This document shows positions 42,121 through 52,096 of a stretch of DNA of 64,000 nucleotides, one piece after another. This stretch comes from Phascolarctobacterium_A sp902463975 (GTDB taxonomy: Bacteria; Bacillota; Negativicutes; Acidaminococcales; Acidaminococcaceae): positions 39,142 through 103,141 of the forward strand of contig NZ_CABQHJ010000004.1 in the NCBI RefSeq assembly GCF_902463975.1. The letters run 5' to 3'. The number at the start of each line of letters is the position of its first letter. The first letter of the stretch is position 1. A program made the translations under genes and the position numbers. The notes under the pieces were generated by a model. It saw only the letters and a list, made by a program, of their open reading frames with translations, was not told where the DNA came from and ran no database searches.

Positions 42121-43731
42121 ATGGGCCTGTTGTTAAATACTCTTTCTCCGGCAGTTTTATACGAGGAGATGGCTAAAAGTACATATTTTGTTGATAAAAC
42201 TGCTTTTATAGGCCAAATGCTGCAGCGTATAGGCACCAATGGCAAGTATGTATGTATTACGCGTCCGCGCCGTTTTGGCAAAACCGTTATGGCCAATATG
42301 CTGGGAGCATTTTTGACTAAAAGTGCTGCTACGAAAAAGCTCTTTGCACAGTTAACTATAGGTTGTGATGCTGAGGCTATGCAGCACATCAATCAATACA
42401 ATGTTATTTATATTGATTTCAGCAGAATCAGCAGCAATGATTACCAAAGCTATATAGATAATATTGCTGATGCCTTGAAGAACGATCTGCATAAGGCCTA
42501 TCCCGATGTTGATTATCGTGCGGCAGGCGGCGTAGCCGAGGATTTGGAACGAATTACTGCAGCGACGGGCGAAAGATTTATTTTCATTTTTGACGAATGG
42601 GATGCTATCTTTCACGCTGCCTTTATTTCTGAAGATGACAGGAAAAAATATCTGCTGTTCTTAAAGGATTTGCTGAAGGACAGAGTTTATGTCCAGCTGG
42701 CGTATATGACGGGTGTGCTGCCGATATCAAAATATACCAGCGGCTCGGAATTAAATACCTTTGCTGAATATAATATGGCGACGATGTCGTTATATAGTGA
42801 TGTTTTCGGGTTTGATGATGCGGAAGTAGATGCGCTGTTTGCCAAGTATCAGGCTTTGACGCCTAAACCACAGGTTACACGTGAAGGCTTGAAAATGTGG
42901 TATGACGGTTATCACACTGCTGCCGGTAATTTGCTGTATAATCCGCGTTCAGTGGTTATGGCTTTGCAGAATAACCAGCTTTATAATTATTGGACCAGCT
43001 CCGGTCCCTATGACGAATTATTTTATTATATCCGCAACAATGTGACGGCGGTGCGAGATGATTTGGCACTGATGGCTGCAGGCGAACGCATACCCTTGAA
43101 AATTCAGGAATATGCGGCTATGCTGCTGGAGCTTAATACTAAGCAGCAGATTTTTTCAGCGATGGTTGTTTATGGCCTGCTGACATATGAAAATGGTAAA
43201 GTGTTCATCCCGAATAAGGAATTGATGGATAAATTTAATGAGCTGCTCCTGAACAAGGATTCTTTGGGTTATGTGCATCAGCTGGCGGTAAAATCGGAAG
43301 CAATGCTGCAAGCTACGCTGAAAGGTGATACTGTTACGATGAGCAGGATTCTGGAATTTGCGCATAATACGGAAACACCGCTGTTGGCGTATAACAATGA
43401 AACCGAGCTGGCTGCTATTGTTAATCTCATATATCTGGCAGCACGTGACAGATATAATGTCCAGAGGGAGGATAAGGCCGGGACAGGCTATGTTGACTTT
43501 ATCTTCTATCCTTATCAGGAAAACGATGATTGTCTTATATTGGAGCTGAAGGTGGACCATACGTCTGAGGAAGCGATTGAGCAGATTAAACGCAGGCAGT
43601 ATGCGCTCAAATTTGCCGGAACTCTGGGAGATGGCAGCAAGCGTTATAAAGGACGGATTTTGGCTGTCGGTATAGGCTATTCCAAGAAAACAAAGCAGCA
43701 CCGCTGTAAGGTAGAGGTGCTGCAGAAATAG
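42121..43731 (+). CDS. AAA-ATPase-like / PD-(D/E)XK nuclease domain protein (DUF1703 type)
   Basis: Protein of 536 residues. An N-terminal AAA-ATPase_like domain has a Walker A-type RPRRFGKTV near residue 45, Walker B FIFIFDEWDAIF near 160 and the LSPAVLYEEMAKSTYFVDK opening. A C-terminal PD-(D/E)XK nuclease-type domain has VDFIFYPYQENDD and LILELKV (about 460-485). This architecture is common in gut anaerobes, often in many paralogues; a mobile-DNA or defence role is suspected but unproven. GGGGGAG precedes the ATG. The GmrSD-type gene follows 36 nt downstream on the same strand. Confidence 0.85.
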   Translation: MGLLLNTLSPAVLYEEMAKSTYFVDKTAFIGQMLQRIGTNGKYVCITRPRRFGKTVMANMLGAFLTKSAATKKLFAQLTIGCDAEAMQHINQYNVIYIDFSRISSNDYQSYIDNIADALKNDLHKAYPDVDYRAAGGVAEDLERITAATGERFIFIFDEWDAIFHAAFISEDDRKKYLLFLKDLLKDRVYVQLAYMTGVLPISKYTSGSELNTFAEYNMATMSLYSDVFGFDDAEVDALFAKYQALTPKPQVTREGLKMWYDGYHTAAGNLLYNPRSVVMALQNNQLYNYWTSSGPYDELFYYIRNNVTAVRDDLALMAAGERIPLKIQEYAAMLLELNTKQQIFSAMVVYGLLTYENGKVFIPNKELMDKFNELLLNKDSLGYVHQLAVKSEAMLQATLKGDTVTMSRILEFAHNTETPLLAYNNETELAAIVNLIYLAARDRYNVQREDKAGTGYVDFIFYPYQENDDCLILELKVDHTSEEAIEQIKRRQYALKFAGTLGDGSKRYKGRILAVGIGYSKKTKQHRCKVEVLQK

Positions 43732-43767
43732 TTGGCTGTATTATGATGAAAATAGGGAGTGAATAAG

Positions 43768-45870
43768 GTGAAAATTGAAAGCGGAAGAATGCTGAATGAC
43801 TATATTGAACCTAACAAAAAACAGTACTGCATTCCTGTTTTTCAAAGGGATTATGCATGGACTGAAGAGCAGTGTACAAAGCTTTTTGAAGATATAGTGA
43901 TGGCATATAAAAAAGATAGACCTCATTTTTGTGGTTCTTTCGTGTATGCACCTTTGGGTTCTAAAAAACATATTGATTCATATATAATTATTGATGGCCA
44001 GCAACGCTTTACGACGCTTTATATCTTGATAAAAGCACTTGCTGATTCAGCAGATGATGATAGAGATAAGGAGGCTCTGCAAAGATACCTCTACAATGAA
44101 GATAAATTTAACAGATATGGCTTAGACGAAAAAAGCAAGCTGAAATTAAAACCGGTAAAAACTGATAATGATCAACTTCTGTTATTAATGTCAGGAAAAA
44201 TAGAGCAGATGGATAAGAGCAGGCGAGGCATAATTTATCATAACTATATGCTTTTTATGCAATTAATAAAATCATTTCTTGAGGAATCAAGTGCTAATTC
44301 TGTACTGATGATTAATGATGGGATAGAAAAGCTGATTTGTGCAGATATTAGATTAGATACAGACGATAATGCTCAAGAAATATTTGAAAGAATTAATTCA
44401 ACAGGCATTAAGCTAGGATTAGCAGATTTGATTCGTAATTATATATTAATGACTGATACAGATCAAGAACGTTTATATGAAGAGTATTGGCTTACTATGC
44501 AGAACTTATTGCCTGATAAATTGCTTGATAACTTTTTTATAGATTATCTGAATATGAAAAGCGATGGCTTTGTAAAAGAAAGTGAAGCCTATAAAAGCTT
44601 TAAACAGGTATATGTAGAAGTTAAGTATGACAATGAGAAAATGCTTCAGGAAATTTTGCATTACGCAAAGCAGTATTATGTATTTTGTTATGGAAGCAGT
44701 GATTTTGGCGCTGAAGTCAATAAAGCTTTAGCAGGCTTGCGCAAGCTAAAGCAGACTACGGTATACTTATTTTTGTTCAGAGTTTTTGATGATTATGAAA
44801 ATGGAATTATTAATAAAAATGAACTGGCGAGAGTGCTCAAAATGCTTCTAAGCTACAGTATAAGAAGACTTGTTTGTGAGATTGGTTCTAATACTCTGCG
44901 TGGATTATATAAGACTCTTTATGGACGTGTATTCGAACAAAAAGAAAATAAAAATACATACTACGATTCTCTAGTTTCGTTCTTTCTACAACAAACCTCG
45001 AAAAATACAATACCATCAGATAATGAGTTTTTGACAGCATTGCAAGAAAAGAATCTCTATAGTAAAAATGCTCTTTGCAAATATTTACTCTGTGAAATCG
45101 AAAACCAAGGCAAGGAAACATTAGATACAGAAAATCTAAGCATTGAGCATATAATGCCACAAAATAAAAATTTATCGATGTCGTGGCAAAAAATGTTAGG
45201 AGAAAATTGGCAATCTGTGCATGAAAAGTATCTTCATACGCTCGGTAATTTGACATTAACAGGGTATAATAGTGAGCTTGGAGATAAGCCGTTTGAAAAA
45301 AAGAAAGAGAAATTGGAAGAAACCATTACACATATAGCTGTTCTCTATAGTGATGTTAAGGATAAGAGTGAATGGAATAGCGTAAATATGGAAAAACGTG
45401 CAAAGCGTTTGGCTGAGATTATTTTAAAACTATTTCCTATTGAGCAACCAAAAACAAAAATTGAATTTACTGATCCCCACTATAAGCTTTATACATTAGC
45501 GAATCCGGATGATGCTACTTATAAAACAGTAAATTATTTTGAGTTTTTAGGAGAACGTGTGAATGTTAGTAGTTTTGCTGAGATGGTAAGGTCTATTGCT
45601 CAAATTTTGTACGATATGGACAATAGCATTATTGATGATATGGCTAAGAAACATGAACCACTGCCGGAATGGACAACACCTGCGTTTTCTTATGAAGAAG
45701 ACGGTGTACGCAATCCGTTTAAGTTGAGAAACTGTAACATTTATATTTCAACAGGTTATTCTGCATCTGCATGTATATTTTTCATAAGAGGTTTAATGAA
45801 AAAGTATGAGTTCGATATTAGTGAGGATTTTGTGTATAGTGCAAAACCTAACAATACATCGATAAATTAG
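43768..45870 (+). CDS. GmrSD-type DUF262/DUF1524 protein (putative type IV restriction)
   Basis: Protein of 700 residues. The N-terminal DUF262 (ParB-like NTPase fold) shows CIPVFQRDYAWTEEQ and IIDGQQRFTTLYIL; a middle helical part has EIFERINSTGIKLG; and the DUF1524 HNH-type nuclease region has LSIEHIMPQNKNL and LHTLGNLTLTGYN. About 110 further residues at the C-terminus may be a separate recognition domain. Fused GmrSD proteins cut phage DNA with modified bases. Start: GTG at 43768, with GGGAG upstream; GTG at 43759 is possible. The gene is AT-rich compared with its right-hand neighbours. Its stop is only 5 nt from that of the convergent DMT gene. Confidence 0.85.
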   Translation: MKIESGRMLNDYIEPNKKQYCIPVFQRDYAWTEEQCTKLFEDIVMAYKKDRPHFCGSFVYAPLGSKKHIDSYIIIDGQQRFTTLYILIKALADSADDDRDKEALQRYLYNEDKFNRYGLDEKSKLKLKPVKTDNDQLLLLMSGKIEQMDKSRRGIIYHNYMLFMQLIKSFLEESSANSVLMINDGIEKLICADIRLDTDDNAQEIFERINSTGIKLGLADLIRNYILMTDTDQERLYEEYWLTMQNLLPDKLLDNFFIDYLNMKSDGFVKESEAYKSFKQVYVEVKYDNEKMLQEILHYAKQYYVFCYGSSDFGAEVNKALAGLRKLKQTTVYLFLFRVFDDYENGIINKNELARVLKMLLSYSIRRLVCEIGSNTLRGLYKTLYGRVFEQKENKNTYYDSLVSFFLQQTSKNTIPSDNEFLTALQEKNLYSKNALCKYLLCEIENQGKETLDTENLSIEHIMPQNKNLSMSWQKMLGENWQSVHEKYLHTLGNLTLTGYNSELGDKPFEKKKEKLEETITHIAVLYSDVKDKSEWNSVNMEKRAKRLAEIILKLFPIEQPKTKIEFTDPHYKLYTLANPDDATYKTVNYFEFLGERVNVSSFAEMVRSIAQILYDMDNSIIDDMAKKHEPLPEWTTPAFSYEEDGVRNPFKLRNCNIYISTGYSASACIFFIRGLMKKYEFDISEDFVYSAKPNNTSIN

Positions 45871-45875
45871 CCTTT

Positions 45876-46745
45876 CTATACTTTCCTGATATTCAACACG
45901 GCAATCGCTGCAAATATCAGTCCCATGCCGATGATTTTCACCATCGTCAGTGCTTCCGCAAAGAAAATAACACCGACAACGGCAGCGACAAAGGGCTCAA
46001 TCGTCGCCAGGATGGAGGCCTGTCCTGCTTCAATCTGCTCCAGTCCCTTGGTGTAGAGCAGATAAGGAAGCACGGCGCAGAGCAGGCCCAGTCCTAAAAC
46101 GCTGACGATGGACGGCAGGTCAATGGCTGCAAGACGCTGATAATCAAAATCTGCGAGCGGCCATGAGGCTGCGAGTGCCAGATAAAAGGTGTAGGCGGTT
46201 ATGGTAAATGACGAATACCTGCGCACGGCGTACTTGCCGAAGATGCTGTACAGTGCGTAGCCGAAGCCGCTGCCCAGACCGTAGAGCAGGCCGCTGAGCG
46301 TAAGCGTCACACTGCTGCCGAAGACACCGGTGACACAGGCGCAGCCGCTGAAGGTGAGCAGCAGAGCGAGTGCCTTGGTGCGCGTGAAGGCTTCGCCGAA
46401 GCACAGTAGTGACATAAGCATAACAAAGACAGGCGCGGTGTAAAGCAGTAGCGCTGCCACTGCCAAGCTTGTCTGCTGCATGGCGTTGAAGTAGCAGTAG
46501 TTGAAGAATACCAGGCTGCAGATGCCGGTGCCTACGAAGAGCCAGATGTCACGCAGTCTGATGCGCAGGGCGGCACCTCCTGAGCGCAGCAGCGGCAGCG
46601 TGACGCAGATTGCCGCTGCCAGCGAACGCAGGGCAACCATCTGCATGGAGCTGAAGCCATGAGTTGCCAGCGTTCTGACAAAAAGCCCGATTAAACCCCA
46701 GCAGACAGCAGCGGCGATGATATAAAAATAGGCCTTTGTTTTCAT
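45876..46745 (-). CDS. EamA/DMT-family permease
   Basis: Drug/metabolite-transporter superfamily protein of 289 residues: ten predicted helices in two EamA repeats (about 5-135 and 148-285). The motif GLIGLFVRTLATHGFSS follows helix 1, and EQIEAGQASILATIEPFVAAV before the end is the usual second-repeat signature (helix 9 region). Members export amino acids or metabolites, or take them up; the substrate cannot be assigned. Its ATG overlaps the stop of the ttcA-like gene (ATGA), so the two are translationally coupled. Confidence 0.87.
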   Translation of the reverse strand: MKTKAYFYIIAAAVCWGLIGLFVRTLATHGFSSMQMVALRSLAAAICVTLPLLRSGGAALRIRLRDIWLFVGTGICSLVFFNYCYFNAMQQTSLAVAALLLYTAPVFVMLMSLLCFGEAFTRTKALALLLTFSGCACVTGVFGSSVTLTLSGLLYGLGSGFGYALYSIFGKYAVRRYSSFTITAYTFYLALAASWPLADFDYQRLAAIDLPSIVSVLGLGLLCAVLPYLLYTKGLEQIEAGQASILATIEPFVAAVVGVIFFAEALTMVKIIGMGLIFAAIAVLNIRKV

Positions 46746-47545
46746 TGCTCAGCCTGCTTTTTGCCACGTCCCCAGAAGGTGTGGAATTTTTGCAGCAGCT
46801 CCTTACCGGGCTTGGGCGGCCACAGCTCCTGCCTGTCGCTGTTACGCATGGCTGCCGCCAGATGCTCGTAGATTTCCGGATACTGCGCGTTGAGCGCGGC
46901 GATATGCTCCTTGATGTCCTGACGCATGGTGTGACCGTCATAAGGACAAGGATTTTTGATAGGCTTCAGGTTCAGCTTGGCCACCAGCTCGCGTATTTCC
47001 TGCTCGCGGTAGTAGAGCAGCGGGCGCAGTACCGTGATGCCGGAGCGCGACAGCGGTGTTACGGGCAAGAAGGTGCGCAGCTGGCCGCTGGTCACCAGAT
47101 TCATGAAGAAGGTTTCTACGGCATCGTCATTGTGGTGCGCTAACGCTACCTTGTTGAAGCCAAGCTCCTGTGCGCGGCGGTTGGTGGCGGCGCGGCGGAA
47201 GTAGGCGCAGGTGAAGCAGGGACTGCCGCCCTTTTTTTCATGCGCTGCCATTACGTCAACATCGTCGCTGTAGTGTGTAAGGCCGAACTGCGCGCAAAAG
47301 GCCTCCAGCTCTGCCTTGGGGAAGTTAGGCGCAAACATGCCGTTGACAGTGTAGCAGGCAAGGTCGAAGGGAATAGGCGAATATTTTTTGATTTCTGCCA
47401 GCATGGCTGTCAGAAGCATGCTGTCCTTGCCGCCGCTGAGGCCGACGAGAATGCGGTCGCCGGGCTGGAGCATGTCGAATTCTATAATAGCCCGCCACAG
47501 CTTGCTCAAATCCTTGGCGGGAACGAAGGTGCTTTTCTTAGTCAT
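46742..47545 (-). CDS. TtcA/TilS-like PP-loop tRNA thiolation protein
   Basis: PP-loop ATPase of 267 residues, TtcA-like. The pyrophosphatase loop VGLSGGKDSMLL lies near residue 35. The cysteine pair in SPCFTCAYFRR (about 110-118) and a third cysteine in NPCPYDG (about 200) fit the iron-sulfur ligands of TtcA enzymes that make 2-thiocytidine-32 in tRNA. LAHHNDDAVETFF matches the family. Start: ATG at 47545, nine bases after AAGGAG; the upstream in-frame ATG at 47566 has no site. It is coupled to the downstream DMT permease. Other PP-loop sulfur transferases of this branch are possible. Confidence 0.85.
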   Translation of the reverse strand: MTKKSTFVPAKDLSKLWRAIIEFDMLQPGDRILVGLSGGKDSMLLTAMLAEIKKYSPIPFDLACYTVNGMFAPNFPKAELEAFCAQFGLTHYSDDVDVMAAHEKKGGSPCFTCAYFRRAATNRRAQELGFNKVALAHHNDDAVETFFMNLVTSGQLRTFLPVTPLSRSGITVLRPLLYYREQEIRELVAKLNLKPIKNPCPYDGHTMRQDIKEHIAALNAQYPEIYEHLAAAMRNSDRQELWPPKPGKELLQKFHTFWGRGKKQAEQ

Positions 47546-47590
47546 CTGTATAATCTCCTTTTGCATTACATAGCCTTATTTTAACACAAT

Positions 47591-47632
47591 GCAGCTGCTT
47601 TTCCTAGCATCTCTCTAGGCAAAAGCGGCTGC
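47591..47632. repeat. Large inverted repeat in the ttcA/pcrA divergent region
   Basis: GCAGCTGCTTTTCCTAG pairs with CTAGGCAAAAGCGGCTGC around a 7-nt loop (one bulge, one G-U), followed on the plus strand by TTTTC. It lies between divergent genes, so it does not end an obvious transcript. It could be an upstream terminator-like insulator or an attenuator in a leader. Confidence 0.6.
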
Positions 47633-47743
47633 TTTTCTTCTGCTAAGAGTCGCGTTTTGTGATATAATATTTAAGTCAAAAATATTTTTACCCAAGCAGA
47701 GGATGCAGGTGCATCCGTGAAATATTATGGAGGCTAACGACTG

Positions 47744-49969
47744 ATGACCGATACAATGCAAGGACTCAATAAACAGCAGCTTGATGCAGTACAGACTATC
47801 AACGGACCGATGCTGATTCTGGCAGGCGCAGGCAGCGGTAAGACGAAGGTGCTTACCTGCCGTATTGCGCATCTGCTGCAGCAGGGTGTGCGTCCCTATC
47901 GCATTTTGGCGATTACCTTTACTAATAAAGCCGCCGCGGAAATGCGTGAGCGTGTAGACCGTATGGCAGGCGCTGCTGCCAGAGATGTGTGGCTGTTTAC
48001 CTTCCATGCCTTCTGCGCCCGTCTTTTACGCTATGAGTTGGAAAACCTTAACGGCTATGCCAATAATTTTGCTATTTATGATACGAGCGACAGCAAAAAC
48101 CTGATTAAGCAGGTGCTGAAGGAAATGAACCTTGATGAAAAGCGTTTCCCGCTGCCGGCGATTATCAGCAATATCAGCAATGCGAAAAATGCTTTGCTGC
48201 TGCCTGATGCCTACGCCCGCGAGGCCTCTGGCTATTATGAGCAGCAGGTGGCAAAAATTTATGATGCTTATCAGAAAAAGCTGCAGGCCAACAATGCCGT
48301 AGACTTTGATGATTTGCTGCTGCTGGCGCTGCGTCTGCTGCAGGAAAACCCTGCGGTAAGAGAAAAATACCAGCGCAAGTTTGATTATCTGATGGTTGAC
48401 GAATATCAGGATACCAACCATGCGCAGTATCTGCTGACGAAGCTGTTGGCAGCAGGCCACAGAAACATCTGCGTTGTAGGCGATGCTGACCAGAGCATTT
48501 ACGGCTGGCGCGGCGCCGACATCCAGAATATCCTTGATTTCGAAAAGGATTACCCCGATGCCAAGCTGGTAAAGCTGGAGCAGAACTACCGCAGTACGCA
48601 GGTTATTCTGGATGCCGCCAATGCCGTTATTGATAACAACAGCGGACGCAAGCCGAAAAATTTGTGGACTGCCAACGGCAATGGTTCGGAAATTGTTTAC
48701 TATCAGGCGAATGATGAAAGAGATGAAGCACGCTATGTGATTGAAAATATGCAGAAGCTACAGCTGAATGAAAGCGCCAAGCTGGGCGATATGGCAGTGC
48801 TGTACCGCACTAACGCGCAGTCGCGTGTATTCGAGGAAATGCTGATTAAAAGCGGTATTGCCTATACGATGGTCGGTGGTACGAAGTTCTATGAGCGCAA
48901 GGAAATCAAGGATGCGCTGGCTTATCTGCGACTGATTTTCAACCCCAGTGACAGCTTGAGCCTGCTGCGTATTATCAACGTCCCGCGCCGCGGTATCGGT
49001 GATGCTACGCTGGCACGTCTGCAGGAGCATGCTAATGCTACTGGCCAGACGCTGTTTGAGGTAGTGACTAATGCAGCGGATGTTCCGGGACTTGCCAACC
49101 GTTTTGCCGGTAAGCTGGACGAGCTGAGCGAGCTGCTCTTTGAGCTGATGGGCGAGGCCGCTGATGTGCCGGTAAAACAGCTTCTAGATGATGTGTTGCT
49201 GAAAACCGGTTATCTGGAGGAGCTGCAAAGCAGCAAGGACCCGCAGGACGAAAGCCGTGTGGAGAACCTGAAGGAAATGCTGAGCGTAACCGAGGACTTT
49301 GCTGTCAAATGCGAGCGCAACGGCGAAGAACCGACGTTGGAAAACTTCCTGGCCGACGTAGCGCTGGTTGCCGATATTGATGATGCTGAGCTGGGTGAGG
49401 ATGCAGTTACACTGATGACGCTGCATTCTGCCAAGGGCCTGGAATTCCCCAATGTCTTTTTGGTAGGTATGGAGGAGGGTATCTTCCCGCATTCCCGCAC
49501 ATTGATGAACGATGATGAGATTGAAGAGGAACGCCGCCTGTGCTATGTAGGCATTACGCGTGCGGAAAAGCATTTGTTCCTGAGCAACGCCAGAACACGC
49601 ACTATCTACGGCCGCACGCAGTATTATACACCGTCCCGCTTTCTGCAGGAGGTGCCGCGTAATCTGGTGCATGTGATTAAACGTCAGGCACCGCAGCGTC
49701 CGGCGATGACGCAGCAGGTGCATAAGACGAGTGCAAAAGAGGCTGCTAACTGGTTTGAGCAGCACAAGGCCAGCTTCTTCCCGAAGGAAAGCAGTGCGGC
49801 GGCCGGTTGCAGCTTCCGTGTCGGTGATAAGGTTATGCATAAAAAGTGGGGCGCAGGCACGATTGTTACTGCCAAGGATGCCGATGATGGACAGGAGGTT
49901 ACAGTTGCTTTTGCCGGCGGTGGTATCCGCAGCCTGCTGACGAAGTATGCTAAGCTGGAAAAGCTGTAA
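47744..49969 (+). CDS. pcrA: ATP-dependent DNA helicase PcrA/UvrD
   Basis: Superfamily 1A helicase of 741 residues, full length for PcrA. Motif I LAGAGSGKTKVL near residue 25; motif II MVDEYQDTNHAQY near 219; motif III VGDADQSIYGWRGAD; motif IV VKLEQNYRST; motif V VTLMTLHSAKGLEF; motif VI CYVGITRAEKHLFLS. The C-terminal Tudor-like segment (VGDKVMHKKWGAGTIV) binds RNA polymerase in PcrA. It unwinds DNA in repair and removes stalled complexes. ligA begins 36 nt later, the usual Firmicute pair. Confidence 0.97.
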   Translation: MTDTMQGLNKQQLDAVQTINGPMLILAGAGSGKTKVLTCRIAHLLQQGVRPYRILAITFTNKAAAEMRERVDRMAGAAARDVWLFTFHAFCARLLRYELENLNGYANNFAIYDTSDSKNLIKQVLKEMNLDEKRFPLPAIISNISNAKNALLLPDAYAREASGYYEQQVAKIYDAYQKKLQANNAVDFDDLLLLALRLLQENPAVREKYQRKFDYLMVDEYQDTNHAQYLLTKLLAAGHRNICVVGDADQSIYGWRGADIQNILDFEKDYPDAKLVKLEQNYRSTQVILDAANAVIDNNSGRKPKNLWTANGNGSEIVYYQANDERDEARYVIENMQKLQLNESAKLGDMAVLYRTNAQSRVFEEMLIKSGIAYTMVGGTKFYERKEIKDALAYLRLIFNPSDSLSLLRIINVPRRGIGDATLARLQEHANATGQTLFEVVTNAADVPGLANRFAGKLDELSELLFELMGEAADVPVKQLLDDVLLKTGYLEELQSSKDPQDESRVENLKEMLSVTEDFAVKCERNGEEPTLENFLADVALVADIDDAELGEDAVTLMTLHSAKGLEFPNVFLVGMEEGIFPHSRTLMNDDEIEEERRLCYVGITRAEKHLFLSNARTRTIYGRTQYYTPSRFLQEVPRNLVHVIKRQAPQRPAMTQQVHKTSAKEAANWFEQHKASFFPKESSAAAGCSFRVGDKVMHKKWGAGTIVTAKDADDGQEVTVAFAGGGIRSLLTKYAKLEKL

Positions 49970-50005
49970 GCCGTTTTTCAGATAAAAATCTTGGAGGATA
50001 AAGCA

Positions 50006-52045
50006 ATGGCAGAAATGGATTTATTTGCTGATGAGCGCGCGGCAGATTTGGCTGAGGCCGAAAAGCTGCGCCGCGAAATCCGTCATAACGAATATTTATA
50101 TTATGTATTGGATGCGCCGGAGATTACGGACGCCGAATATGACCGCATGATGGTGCGCCTGCGTGAGCTGGAGGCGCGTTATCCCGACAGCATTCCGGCC
50201 GATTCGCCTACGCAGCGTGTCGGCGGCCGTGCCTCCTCGCAGTTTACCGAGGTGCGCCATCTGGAGCCGCTGCTGAGCCTGGGCAACGTGTTTTCCGCCG
50301 AGGAGCTGCGTGCCTTTGATGAACGTGTTCGCAGCGGTCTGCCTGCAGGCAGCAAGGTGGAATACGTTATGGAGCCGAAGATTGACGGCCTGGCCTGCAG
50401 CCTGATTTACGAAAACGGTAAGCTGGTGCGCGCCGCTACCCGCGGTGACGGCGTAGTGGGCGAAAATGTTACGGCCAACGTGCGCACAATCCGCAGCATT
50501 CCGCTGACGCTGAAGGTGCCTGAGGGTGAAGCAGTGCCGGAGCTTCTTGACGTGCGCGGTGAGGTCTATATGCCGCGTCAGGCTTTTATGCGTTTAAACG
50601 AGCAACGCGCGGAGCGCGGCGAGAGCGAGTTTGCCAATCCGCGTAATGCGGCGGCAGGCAGCCTGCGTCAGCTGGACCCGCAGGTAACGGCAAGCCGTAG
50701 CCTGAGCTTTTTTGCCTACTATCTGGTAGGCGAGGGTGCGCAGCCTAAGCACAGCGAATCGCTGGCTTTGCTGGCGCGCTACGGCTTTAAGGTGAGCGAA
50801 AATTATAAGGTTGTCGAAAATATCGACGAGGCGATTAAATATATCGGCGATTTCAACGAGCTGCGTCAAGGCCTGTCCTACGATACCGACGGCGCTGTTA
50901 TCAAGGTCAACGATGTTTACCAGCAGCGTATTCTGGGTGCGACAGGCAAGGATCCGCGCTGGGCCACGGCCTATAAATATCCGCCGGAGCAGGCGGAAAC
51001 TACGCTGGAGGATATTGACTGGCGTGTGGGACGCACAGGCGTACTGACACCGACGGCAGTGCTGGCACCGGTAAAATTGAGCGGCAGCGTTATCAGCCGT
51101 GCAACTCTGCATAACGAGGATTTTATCCGTGCCAAGGATATCCGCATCGGTGACAGGGTTGTCATCAACAAGGCCGGTGAAATTATCCCCGAGGTGCTGC
51201 GTGTAGTTGTTGAAAAGCGTACCGGTGACGAAAAAGAGGTGGAAATCCCCAATGTTTGCCCGGAATGCGGCTGGCGCGTAGAGCGTCAGGGCGAGGAGGC
51301 TGCTATCCGCTGCACCAATCCGCATTGTCCGGCGCTGGGACGCGAGGGCCTCATTCACTTTGTCAGCCGTGATGCGATGAATATCGACGGCTGCGGTCCT
51401 TCTGTTATCAATGCACTGCTTGATGCGGGCTTAGTGCGCGATGCTGCGGATTTGTACAGCCTGCACAAGGAGGACTTGATGAAGCTGGAGCGTATGGGCG
51501 AAAAGTCTGCGGATAATCTGCTGACGGCTTTGGCCGAGAGCAAGAAGAACGAGCTGGACAAGCTGCTCTTTGCTTTGGGTATCCGTCATGTGGGTGCTAA
51601 GGTAGCGCGTATTTTGGCAACGGAATTCGGTAGCATGGAAAAGCTGCAGCAGGCACAGCCGGAGGAGCTGGCGCAGATTCGTGATATCGGTGATAAAATT
51701 GCGGAAAGCGCCGTTACCTGGCTGAACGTGCCGGCGAATATCGACCTGGTGGAGCGCCTGGCGGCAGCAGGACTGACGATGACGTTTACGCCGCCTGCCA
51801 GTCAGGAGGATAACCCCTTCTTCGGCAAAACGCTTGTCTTTACGGGCACAATGCCTACGTTAGGACGTGCCGAGGCCAAGACGATGGCGCAGGACGTGGG
51901 TGCTAAGGTAAGCGGCAGCGTCAGCAAAAAGACGGATTACGTCATTGCGGGCGCGGAGGCCGGCAGTAAGCTGGAAAAGGCACAGCAATTGGGCGTAACG
52001 GTTATTGATGAGGCTGAATTTCTGCGTCTGCTGAAAGGTGAATAG
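50006..52045 (+). CDS. ligA: NAD-dependent DNA ligase
   Basis: LigA of 679 residues. Order of domains: NAD-binding Ia region, adenylation domain with the active lysine in EPKIDGLACSL (about residue 125), OB fold, zinc finger with CPECGW and CTNPHCP (about 417-445), helix-hairpin-helix repeats (about 450-590) and a C-terminal BRCT domain beginning GKTLVFTGTMPTLGR (about 607). Start: ATG at 50006 after GGAGG; the TTG-initiated longer frame lies on the ribosome site. It seals nicks in replication and repair and is probably co-transcribed with pcrA. Confidence 0.98.
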   Translation: MAEMDLFADERAADLAEAEKLRREIRHNEYLYYVLDAPEITDAEYDRMMVRLRELEARYPDSIPADSPTQRVGGRASSQFTEVRHLEPLLSLGNVFSAEELRAFDERVRSGLPAGSKVEYVMEPKIDGLACSLIYENGKLVRAATRGDGVVGENVTANVRTIRSIPLTLKVPEGEAVPELLDVRGEVYMPRQAFMRLNEQRAERGESEFANPRNAAAGSLRQLDPQVTASRSLSFFAYYLVGEGAQPKHSESLALLARYGFKVSENYKVVENIDEAIKYIGDFNELRQGLSYDTDGAVIKVNDVYQQRILGATGKDPRWATAYKYPPEQAETTLEDIDWRVGRTGVLTPTAVLAPVKLSGSVISRATLHNEDFIRAKDIRIGDRVVINKAGEIIPEVLRVVVEKRTGDEKEVEIPNVCPECGWRVERQGEEAAIRCTNPHCPALGREGLIHFVSRDAMNIDGCGPSVINALLDAGLVRDAADLYSLHKEDLMKLERMGEKSADNLLTALAESKKNELDKLLFALGIRHVGAKVARILATEFGSMEKLQQAQPEELAQIRDIGDKIAESAVTWLNVPANIDLVERLAAAGLTMTFTPPASQEDNPFFGKTLVFTGTMPTLGRAEAKTMAQDVGAKVSGSVSKKTDYVIAGAEAGSKLEKAQQLGVTVIDEAEFLRLLKGE

Positions 52046-52049
52046 AGTA

Positions 52050-52096
52050 TAAAAATAGCGTGGCTGCGAGTAGCGGCCACGCTTAATTTTTTATTT
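52050..52096. terminator. Bidirectional terminator between ligA and the symporter gene
   Basis: Eight-bp stem AGCGTGGC / GCCACGCT (52057-52064 with 52076-52083), flanked by A-rich sequence on the left and a T-rich run on the right. It can end ligA transcripts from one side and symporter transcripts from the other. Confidence 0.8.
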
